Below, piece after piece: positions 28,176 through 35,173 of a stretch of DNA of 49,147 nucleotides; position 1 is the stretch's first letter, and each line of letters starts with the position of its first letter. Origin of the DNA: Candidatus Kuenenia stuttgartensis (GTDB lineage Bacteria > Planctomycetota > Planctomycetia > Planctomycetales > Planctomycetaceae). The stretch is taken from contig CAMDRI010000018.1 of the NCBI GenBank assembly GCA_945906725.1, positions 1-49,147 of the forward strand. Direction: 5' to 3'. Under the pieces are notes generated by a model. That model ran no database searches, was not told the DNA's origin, and saw nothing but the letters and a program-made list of their open reading frames with translations. Both the position numbers and the translations under genes were made by a program.

Positions 28176-28628
28176 CTACACCGCGACCTTCACGACGACT
28201 TTTCGAACGGCTGCCGGTTGGCCATCGACGGCGGAGCCAGGAATATGGCCGTCTTCCGGAAAAAAAATCGTGAAGCTCCCGGTTGGAACCTTTACGAAAC
28301 TTCCGCTGCCATCGAACAGCGCGTAGTCGACCAGTTCATCGTACGGCTTCTTGACAGTCAGCGTCTGGATGTTCGCGTAGCCCATCTCCTCGACGCCGGC
28401 GGCGACGAATTGCACGTCGATATATTTTCGATGTGCCTCCCAAACTCCCTGGTCACGAGTCTTGGTCGTGTTGTCCTGCACGAGCGCGTAAATTTGCTCG
28501 CCTTGAATTGGAATCTTCCCGACAGGCAATTTGGTGCAGTCGTTCTCTTGCAGATACTTCAGCGCCGCTACGATCCGTTCGCCAAGTCCGGCGTAACGAG
28601 AAGCATTGTTCAGCGTGTCGAGAATCAT
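28176..28628 (-). CDS. YhcH/YjgK/YiaL family protein (NanQ-like sugar anomerase)
   Basis: The gene encodes 150 residues, the family's usual length. ATG 28628 has AGAGGA about 8 bases upstream. Family motifs are complete: MILDTLNNASRYAGLG, LPVGKIPIQGEQIYALVQ, WEAHRKYIDVQFVAAGVEEM (His and Glu of the cupin-like metal site), FFPEDGHIPG and the end VVVKV. No signal peptide, so cytoplasmic, unlike nearly all of its neighbours. Characterised members include the E. coli sialic acid anomerase NanQ. It lies downstream of the sialidase-like and PQQ genes on the same strand, 83 bases after the latter with a hairpin between. Confidence 0.9.
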   Translation of the reverse strand: MILDTLNNASRYAGLGERIVAALKYLQENDCTKLPVGKIPIQGEQIYALVQDNTTKTRDQGVWEAHRKYIDVQFVAAGVEEMGYANIQTLTVKKPYDELVDYALFDGSGSFVKVPTGSFTIFFPEDGHIPGSAVDGQPAAVRKVVVKVAV

Positions 28629-28686
28629 TCAATCATCCTCTTGGAATTGCCTGAGCGTGAAGGTCGAATCGTGTGAGCGATTCACC

Positions 28687-28703
28687 GAGGCCCGCCGGGC
28701 CTC
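28687..28703. repeat. Palindromic hairpin between PQQ and YhcH-like genes
   Basis: GAGGCCCG-C-CGGGCCTC is a perfect 8-bp dyad at 28687-28703, just after the PQQ gene stop. It has no T-run. It resembles the other short GC-rich dyads that sit at gene ends here and may be a REP-type element or an mRNA-stabilising hairpin rather than a terminator. Confidence 0.6.
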
Positions 28704-28711
28704 ACTCGATT

Positions 28712-30271
28712 TCATTTCGCCGATCCTGTCGCCGCGAAGCAAAATATCTGCGTCCGCGTGCGGACATACAGGCCGCCACCGGCGATGGCGGGTGTGGCGA
28801 TGATGCTCTCACCGACGTCGTTCACAGCGAGTTCCTCGTAGTCTGCAGCATTCTTCAACACCGCGACATTGCCGTTTTCACTGGCGAGATAGATCTTGCC
28901 GTCACCAAAAATGGGTGACGCGAAATAGCCGCCACCGCTGCCGATTCGTTTGGGAGCGCGGACCGGTTCCCCTTTCTGAATGCTGAAGACGGTGCTGATG
29001 CCACCCTCTTTGACCAGAAACATCCGGCCGTCAGAAACGAATGGCGAGACGATGTGATCGGTGTTCTTCGTCTTGTGTTTCCACAAGAGATGCGACTTCG
29101 TGACGTCCCCTTGGCCTCCGCCGCGCACCGCCAGAATGAACTGCTCGGCCGCCGCGTCGCCGCTCTGCTTGAAGTCACCACCCGCGAAGTTGTCGGGGTG
29201 CAGGAACGCGACGTCCAACTCTGGGCCTTCGAGGAAGCCGTCTTTGTTGAGGTCGCCCCGGTCGAACGTCTTCTTGAAAAACGCCTCCGGGATCGGCTGC
29301 TTGCCGACGAACCGTTGAATCTCCGCCTTGTCGAGCTTGTTGTCGTTGTTACCCACCTTCTCGTCGCGGTCCACGGACGCCAGCCATTGATTGGCGATCG
29401 CGCCGCTTTGCACCGAGATGTAAATCACACCGTCGAGACAAACGGGAGTCGTCTTGATGTTTCGCAGCATGACCTTCGCAAACCAGCGACGCTTGCCAGA
29501 CTCTGGGTCGTAGCCGATCAACCGGCCGGTACCCGCAACGACAATCTCATCGCGGCCGTCGACCGTGTTGACGACCGGGTGCGAATAATTCACCGCCATG
29601 TCAAGCCGCTCGTCCTTCCATCGCAACTTGCCGGTTGCCTTGTCGAAGGCATAGAAGGCGGGATTGAGATCGTCGTCCTGGCAAAACAAGACCAAGTCGC
29701 GATACAGCACCGGCGACATTCCCGGCCCCCACTTGAAGACGAAGAACGGAGTCGGGAGTTTCTGTTGCCAAACGTCCTTGCCCGTCCGAGCATCGACGGT
29801 CAGCAGGCCCAGCGTGCTGAAGTAGAAATAGACTCGCTCGGCATCAGCGGCTGGAGTTGCACTGGCTTGACTGTTCGTCGCATGAACTTCGTCGAGCGGT
29901 CCGGTCGCCCAATCGCGTTGCCACAACTTTTTTCCGGTGGCGGCATCGAATGCAAATAGGCTGATGGTTTCGTCCGTGGTCATGCCGCTCACGAAAACTT
30001 TCCCCGCCGCGACGACCGCGCCACCGACACCGTCGCCCACCTTGGCAGACCAACGAACGTTTTCCGTGGCCGAGAACTTGACCGGCAGCGGTTTGTTTCC
30101 CGTCGAGATGCCCGTGGAATTCGGCCCCCGAAACTGCGGCCAGTCGTCGGCTTGGACGAGCACCGGAAAGATCGCGGACGCCAGCAGAATGCCGACTGGA
30201 ATGCAGCTCCTCAACAGGGCCTTGAGTCTGGGACGATCCTGAGAACAATCGCTGCGGCTCATCTCGGTCAT
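28712..30271 (-). CDS. PQQ-type beta-propeller with inserted EF-hand pair
   Basis: The gene encodes 519 residues from ATG 30271, preceded by GGGAGAG with good spacing; the longer frame would overlap the sialidase gene. Signal peptide (IPVGILLASAIFPVLVQADD) followed at once by WPQFRGPNSTG, the usual opening of planctomycete PQQ-like propellers. Blades are marked by AFDAATGKKLWQRDW, TVDARTGKDVWQQKL, AFDKATGKLRWKDE and GYDPESGKRRWFAK. Between blades lies an EF-hand pair: DRDEKVGNNDNKLDKAEIQ and DRGDLNKDGFLEGPELD, the second with near-canonical Ca ligands. Bona fide dehydrogenase cofactor residues cannot be confirmed, so it may be a scaffold or lyase-like propeller rather than an enzyme. It follows the sialidase gene by 52 bases. 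Confidence 0.88.
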   Translation of the reverse strand: MTEMSRSDCSQDRPRLKALLRSCIPVGILLASAIFPVLVQADDWPQFRGPNSTGISTGNKPLPVKFSATENVRWSAKVGDGVGGAVVAAGKVFVSGMTTDETISLFAFDAATGKKLWQRDWATGPLDEVHATNSQASATPAADAERVYFYFSTLGLLTVDARTGKDVWQQKLPTPFFVFKWGPGMSPVLYRDLVLFCQDDDLNPAFYAFDKATGKLRWKDERLDMAVNYSHPVVNTVDGRDEIVVAGTGRLIGYDPESGKRRWFAKVMLRNIKTTPVCLDGVIYISVQSGAIANQWLASVDRDEKVGNNDNKLDKAEIQRFVGKQPIPEAFFKKTFDRGDLNKDGFLEGPELDVAFLHPDNFAGGDFKQSGDAAAEQFILAVRGGGQGDVTKSHLLWKHKTKNTDHIVSPFVSDGRMFLVKEGGISTVFSIQKGEPVRAPKRIGSGGGYFASPIFGDGKIYLASENGNVAVLKNAADYEELAVNDVGESIIATPAIAGGGLYVRTRTQIFCFAATGSAK

Positions 30272-30323
30272 GTGAACTCTCCCGTAATTTGAATCTGTGA
30301 TCGTTTCACCCAGGAGAGCCGTC

Positions 30324-31487
30324 CTACGGCAGTCTCCAGCGGACAACTTCCAAGTGTGTCTTTCCGTCTTCGCCTCGGTACGAGTACGACGTGACAAGCA
30401 CGCCCTCTTTGAGCTGCACGGTCGGACCGAAGCCGCCTCCCTGATCCTTGCCGACTGGCGTTCGCGTGTCGAGCATCAGCCGATCGTGAGCAAAATCGAG
30501 TTCAAATCCGTCGTCGGTTTCGCGGCCGAAAATCGCTCGCACTCCGAGCGGTGGCTTGAGATCACGAACCGTGAACGTCAGCAGTAGTCGCTTGTCGTGC
30601 AGCCGCAGCAGCGACATGTACATCTCGCCGTAATCGCCGAAGTCGCGGATTCGATCAAAGGTTTTTCCGCGGTCGGCTGACGAGAACAGGATGAAGTGAT
30701 CGGCTTGATCATTCCCCGCTTTGATCGGCCGATCTTTGATCGGCATCTCGTTGCTGTCGACGCGGACCAGCGCCCAGACTTTTCCCGATTGAGCCTGCCA
30801 CAGCCACGTCTCGCCGCCGAAGAAGCCGTATTGGCTTTTGAAATCGCGAGGCTCGCACTTCTGCGACTTGTCCCAGGTCTGTCCGTTATCGGTCGAGCGC
30901 CAGACAAAATACGGGCCGCCTCCGCCGTCGTAGTCGACACCCAACAGCAATGAGCCGTCGCCCAATTCCAGCACGTTGCGAGTTGTGTGATTACTGGCCT
31001 TCGGCTTGATCTGCTCCGATTCGACGCGTGTCGATTGCCACGTCTTGCCGCCGTCGGTCGAGCGATGCAGGAAGCCGGTGGTGTAGCCCCATTCGTTGCG
31101 CACATCCTGCGCTAACAGGTGACCGGAGATAAAGATGGTGCCGTTCTTGAGCACCGTCAGATACGGCTCGCGGCCGAGCAAGTCGAGCGGTTGCGGGCCG
31201 GTCCATGTGCGGCCGCCATCCGGCGACCGAAACAACAACGTCTGTTCGAGAACTTTGTTGCCATCGCGTTTATGCTGATGAAACGCAGTCAGCAGCAACT
31301 CGCCACTCGGCAACTTCGCAATGCACGGCTTGTAGTCATCCGCCTCGCCGAGCGGAATCCGCTCGACAGGGATCGTATCTGTCGTCAGCAATTTGCGATT
31401 CGCGATAGTGACTGTGCTAGATTCCTCGGCATTGGCCGACGAGACGAACGCCAACAGTACGAAGACAGCCGGAAAAAACAGTGACAT
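30324..31487 (-). CDS. Secreted sialidase-family (BNR/Asp-box) protein
   Basis: The gene encodes 387 residues from ATG 31487 (MSLFFPAVFVLLAFVSSANA, a clear signal peptide); the long upstream extension overlaps the DUF1501 gene and is rejected. Four Asp boxes mark the blades: SPDGGRTW, STDGGKTW, STDNGQTW and SADRGKTF. The N-terminal region VERIPLGEADDYKPCIAKLP and later TRNVLELGDGSLLLGVD resemble exo-alpha-sialidase-like proteins. The arginine triad and Tyr nucleophile of true sialidases cannot be assigned by eye, so the substrate might be another glycoside. Position between DUF1501 and the PQQ propeller suggests a role in the same polysaccharide-processing unit. Confidence 0.85.
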   Translation of the reverse strand: MSLFFPAVFVLLAFVSSANAEESSTVTIANRKLLTTDTIPVERIPLGEADDYKPCIAKLPSGELLLTAFHQHKRDGNKVLEQTLLFRSPDGGRTWTGPQPLDLLGREPYLTVLKNGTIFISGHLLAQDVRNEWGYTTGFLHRSTDGGKTWQSTRVESEQIKPKASNHTTRNVLELGDGSLLLGVDYDGGGGPYFVWRSTDNGQTWDKSQKCEPRDFKSQYGFFGGETWLWQAQSGKVWALVRVDSNEMPIKDRPIKAGNDQADHFILFSSADRGKTFDRIRDFGDYGEMYMSLLRLHDKRLLLTFTVRDLKPPLGVRAIFGRETDDGFELDFAHDRLMLDTRTPVGKDQGGGFGPTVQLKEGVLVTSYSYRGEDGKTHLEVVRWRLP

Positions 31488-31507
31488 CCGTCGCAAGATC
31501 GTCCCCT

Positions 31508-32836
31508 TCACAGCAGTTCCTGAATCGGCTGTCCGCCGCCGACGATGCTCGTGGGCCGGCCGCTGGAATCTTCGTAGTGGGTGTCGAGCGGAATGCCGAG
31601 AGTGTGATAAATCGTTGCCAGCAGATCGAGCGGCGTGACGAGTCGCTCCTGAACCCCGCCGCCCCACTTCTCGCTCGCCCCGACGACCCGTCCCCCCCGA
31701 AGGCCGCCGCCGGCCAGCAGCACACTGAAGCAGTCCGACCAGTGATCGCGGCCCGCGTGACCGTTCATCCGCGGTGTGCGGCCAAACTCGCCAGCACAGT
31801 AAATGATGACGTCGTCCAACAAGCCGCGTGCATCGAGGTCTTCGACTAGAGTCGCAATCGCGCGATCCAACGGCGGCAAATGTTCGTCCAGTCCCTTCTC
31901 AACTTCGTTGTGATGATCCCAGTTCCCCGTGTTGATGTTCACGCAACGAGCCCCCGCTTCGACCAATCGCCGAGCCAGCAAGGCACTCTGTCCGTAGCGA
32001 TGCCGGCCGTATTGATCGCGCAGCTTGGGATCTTCCGCTTTGAGATCGAATGCGGCTCGCATGCGTTCCCCTGCGACCATCTCCAGCGCCTGTTGCTTGA
32101 ACGTGTCGAGTCCCTCCATCACGCCGGTCTCATCAATGTCGCGACGGAGTGTGTCGAATGTTTTGAGCAACGCGCGGCGCGAATCGACGCTGCGCGCGGT
32201 GAGTCCGCCTGGCAAAGACAAGTTCGGCACCTTGAAGTCCGCCGCGTTGGGATCGGCTCCCACTTCAAACGGATTGAACGCTTTACCGAGGTAGACGGCT
32301 CCCTGATATCCAAACGATTCCGACTTCGGGATCGTCACATACGCGGGCATCGGCGGCTGACGCGATCCCAGCGAACGCGCGATGACCGAACCCAGCGCCG
32401 GCTTCTGTGCGGCGTTCCGGGCGAGCGTCGGTCCGAAGTAACCGGTCTGCATCCAGTGAGCCGACGGGGCGTGAATTCCATTCTCGTGATGCACCGAGCG
32501 GACGATCGACAGTCGGTCCATGACTTTCGCTTGAAGCGGCAGTCGTTCGCTCAGCACGACGCCGGGCACGGTCGTGCCAATCGGCTGATACATGCCACGG
32601 TACTCGGCCGGCGCATCGGGCTTCACGTCGTAGCTGTCTTGCTGGCTGACTCCGCCGTCCGTCCAGAAGATGATCAGCGACTTTTTGCTCGTGGAACGTC
32701 CCACTTCCGCCGCTTGAGATTCCAGCCGCAACAAATCGGCAATCCCCAGGCCCAGAAGTGGGGCACCGATTTGCAGAAAGCTCCGGCGTGTGGCACCGGA
32801 GCAGTTCTGGAATGAGTGTCCTTCGATTCGCAACAT
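31508..32836 (-). CDS. DUF1501 protein, Tat-like signal
   Basis: The gene encodes 442 residues from ATG 32836, with CCGGAG 9 bases upstream; the longer frame would overlap the preceding gene. GATRRSFLQIGAPLLGLG is a twin-arginine motif. Family motifs: IFWTDGGVSQQDSYDVKP, SVHHENGIHAPSAHWMQTG, NTGNWDHHNE, AGEFGRTPRM, GRDHWSDCFS and the end GGGQPIQELL. It is 19 bases after the DUF1549/1553 stop and 20 bases before the sialidase start. It is about 40 residues shorter than the two cluster 1 copies. Confidence 0.92.
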   Translation of the reverse strand: MLRIEGHSFQNCSGATRRSFLQIGAPLLGLGIADLLRLESQAAEVGRSTSKKSLIIFWTDGGVSQQDSYDVKPDAPAEYRGMYQPIGTTVPGVVLSERLPLQAKVMDRLSIVRSVHHENGIHAPSAHWMQTGYFGPTLARNAAQKPALGSVIARSLGSRQPPMPAYVTIPKSESFGYQGAVYLGKAFNPFEVGADPNAADFKVPNLSLPGGLTARSVDSRRALLKTFDTLRRDIDETGVMEGLDTFKQQALEMVAGERMRAAFDLKAEDPKLRDQYGRHRYGQSALLARRLVEAGARCVNINTGNWDHHNEVEKGLDEHLPPLDRAIATLVEDLDARGLLDDVIIYCAGEFGRTPRMNGHAGRDHWSDCFSVLLAGGGLRGGRVVGASEKWGGGVQERLVTPLDLLATIYHTLGIPLDTHYEDSSGRPTSIVGGGQPIQELL

Positions 32837-32855
32837 GGCAGGGACTCCGGACAGA

Positions 32856-35093
32856 TCAATGATTGAACAGGAACTCGTTGGTCGCCAACAGTGACCACAG
32901 GAGCGAGCGGCAGGCCTCCGCTCGATCAGGTTCAGCGGCAAGGAAATCGACAGCAGCCTTCAATTCTTCCGGTCGCAGCCGTCGGGCCAGGACGCGCAGA
33001 AACATTTCCGTCGCGAGATCGGCGTGTGATTTGTCGCTGGCGGCGAGTCGCTGAGCGTAGCCGGTCTTTTCGATCAGCTTCCGTTGGATCTCCGCCGAAT
33101 TCACCAATTCCAACGCCTGCGTCAGGGCCGGGGAATCGACTCGTTCGCATTCGCAGGCCGACATCCGCGCGGGTCGGCCGAAGACATCCAGAAAATGGGC
33201 GGCGACGTTTTCGTCGGGCAGTTCGATCGCGCGAGTGCCAACGGCGACGCCGGGGAAGTCCGTCGGCACATCTAGGATTTGGCTGATGCCGTCGAGCAAC
33301 ACTTCGGCCGTCACTCGGCGCGGATAGAACCGGGCAAACGTCTGCGTGTCCCCCGCGTTGCCAGGGTGTGGAGCCGACTCGAGGCCGTAGGCGTAGCTGC
33401 TGGTGATGACTCGGATGAGATGCTTCACGTCGAAGCCACTGGCGATGAAATCTTGAGCCAGTGCGTCGAGTAGTTCGGGGTTGCTCGGCGGATTCGTGCT
33501 GCGAGCGTCGTCGATCGGGTGAACGATGCCTCGACCGAGGAAGTGCGCCCACATCCGATTAGCCATCGTGCGGGCGAAGAACGGATTGTTGGCGCTGGTC
33601 ATCCACTGCGCGAGATTATTGCGCGGATCGTCATGCAGGCCGAGCGAAAACTCACTGCCACCAAGCGGTCGCGGCTTGAGGATCTCGCCAGTGCGCGGAT
33701 GCAACACGTCGCCGCGTTCCTTGAGGAAGATGATCTCGTCGGTCGGCACTTCGGCATCCGCGAAACCTCCCTTTCGACCGACACGAGAAAAGACGGCGGC
33801 CAAGCCAAAATAGTCCGATTGGCTCCAGCGTTCGGTCGGGTGGTGATGACACTGAGCACACTGCACGCGGACGCCGAGAAAGGCCTGCGCGACCGACTCG
33901 ACGTACTCCGGCGACTTCCGCACGGTGCGATACCAAATCGCCGGCGGGTTCTCGTTCTGGCTGCCGCTGGCAGTGAGCAACTCGGACACGAACTGGTTGT
34001 ACGGCTTGTTCACCGCCAGCGAGTCTCGAATCCACGCAGCGAACAACGTCGTCCCCGCGCGCTGCTTGCTGGTCGAATAGCCGGCTCCACGGTTCTGCAA
34101 GATGTCGGCCCACTTGAGTGCGAAGTAGCTGGCGTATTCTGGCCGTTCCAACAGCCGGTCGATCAGCCGCGAGCGTCGATCGAGGCGAGTGTCGGCTAGA
34201 TACTCCGCAACTTCCTCGCTGGTTGGCAGCGAGCCGCAGATGTCGATCGTCACGCGGCGAATGAACGTCGCGTCGTCGGCCGGCGCGGACGGGACAACTC
34301 CCAGCCGTCGCCACTGCCGCAGCAAGTGGCGGTCGAATGACGCCGCTCCGAGTTTCGGTTCCAACTGATTGAGCTGTTGCTGTGCGGCAGTCATCTTTGC
34401 GGGGTCGCTCGCAAACGGGACGGCCGCATGAAACGTGGCGATCTGCTCACCGAATCGGGCCATCACCGACACGAGTCCGTGTTGCGAACTGGTCGTCACC
34501 AATCCGTCTGCATCGACGGACGCGATGTTCGGCTCGTTGGACTGGTACACGGCCTGACGAGCCACATCGCGCGATGTCCCATCGGAAAAGAACGCCATCA
34601 CTCGCAGTCGCTGCGACGAGTTGGTCGCGAGGATTTGCTCGTGCGGCGAAAGCTCAATGCGCATCAGTTTCGGATCGTCGTCGCGAGGCGCGGTCGCTCC
34701 TTGAGCGATCCAGTCGCGCAGAATCTGGTAGTCGTCGCTGGACTCATTCAGCCGCCGACCGCCACCGTGCGGCATGCGGGAGGTCGCCTTGAGCAACAGC
34801 AAGCTGCGATCCGGATCGGGGAGCGACAATCGACGTCCTCGGGCATCGGTGACAATCGCGTCGTAATCCACGTCCGGTTCAAACCCGAACAACGAGAGCT
34901 TGAAGCCATTCTGTCCCGTCGCCTTGCCATGACAGCCACCGCCATTGCAACCAAGCTTGGTCAGGATCGGCACGATATCGGTTCCGAAACGCACAACGGG
35001 AGCATTCGGCGTCTCAGCGGCCTGCACCGCAACGCCCAATGAAATCGCGCACGCCAGCAGCAGTTGCCATGCGGTGTGTTTGCGTTTGGTCAT
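32856..35093 (-). CDS. DUF1549/DUF1553 cytochrome-like protein, cluster 2
   Basis: The gene encodes 745 residues, the same length as the longer start of the cluster 1 paralogue at 21668-23905. Signal peptide (QLLLACAISLGVAVQAAE). CNGGGCHGKATG at 49-60 is again the CX4CH form. Then come FKLSLFGFEPD, RMPHGGGRRL, an Ig-like (Big_2) segment with YQSNEPNIASVDADGLV, DUF1549 with CAQCHHHPTERW, and DUF1553 with NPFFARTMANRMWAHF, CECERVDS and LLATNEFLFNH. Likely an exported haem protein working with the DUF1501 and PPC products. It lies 76 bases after the PPC stop, across a palindromic element. Confidence 0.9.
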   Translation of the reverse strand: MTKRKHTAWQLLLACAISLGVAVQAAETPNAPVVRFGTDIVPILTKLGCNGGGCHGKATGQNGFKLSLFGFEPDVDYDAIVTDARGRRLSLPDPDRSLLLLKATSRMPHGGGRRLNESSDDYQILRDWIAQGATAPRDDDPKLMRIELSPHEQILATNSSQRLRVMAFFSDGTSRDVARQAVYQSNEPNIASVDADGLVTTSSQHGLVSVMARFGEQIATFHAAVPFASDPAKMTAAQQQLNQLEPKLGAASFDRHLLRQWRRLGVVPSAPADDATFIRRVTIDICGSLPTSEEVAEYLADTRLDRRSRLIDRLLERPEYASYFALKWADILQNRGAGYSTSKQRAGTTLFAAWIRDSLAVNKPYNQFVSELLTASGSQNENPPAIWYRTVRKSPEYVESVAQAFLGVRVQCAQCHHHPTERWSQSDYFGLAAVFSRVGRKGGFADAEVPTDEIIFLKERGDVLHPRTGEILKPRPLGGSEFSLGLHDDPRNNLAQWMTSANNPFFARTMANRMWAHFLGRGIVHPIDDARSTNPPSNPELLDALAQDFIASGFDVKHLIRVITSSYAYGLESAPHPGNAGDTQTFARFYPRRVTAEVLLDGISQILDVPTDFPGVAVGTRAIELPDENVAAHFLDVFGRPARMSACECERVDSPALTQALELVNSAEIQRKLIEKTGYAQRLAASDKSHADLATEMFLRVLARRLRPEELKAAVDFLAAEPDRAEACRSLLWSLLATNEFLFNH

Positions 35094-35107
35094 GCAAGGT
35101 TCCAGTC

Positions 35108-35173
35108 GTTGCTAATCTCGCCAGAGATTGGAATTGATCACTCAATCGCCCAAAGTCTGGCGACCTTGGCTAC
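35108..35173. repeat. Imperfect palindromic element carrying the stop codon of the second PPC gene
   Basis: Arms 35108-35131 and 35150-35173 match as inverted repeats at 18 of 24 positions, including TCGCCAGA in full. On the minus strand the outer end reads GTAGCCAAGG, and its TAG (35170-35172) is the stop codon of the PPC gene. The other arm ends 15 bases before the DUF1549/1553 start codon. Same position relative to a PPC gene as the cluster 1 element at 19329-19396, but a different sequence. Confidence 0.65.
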
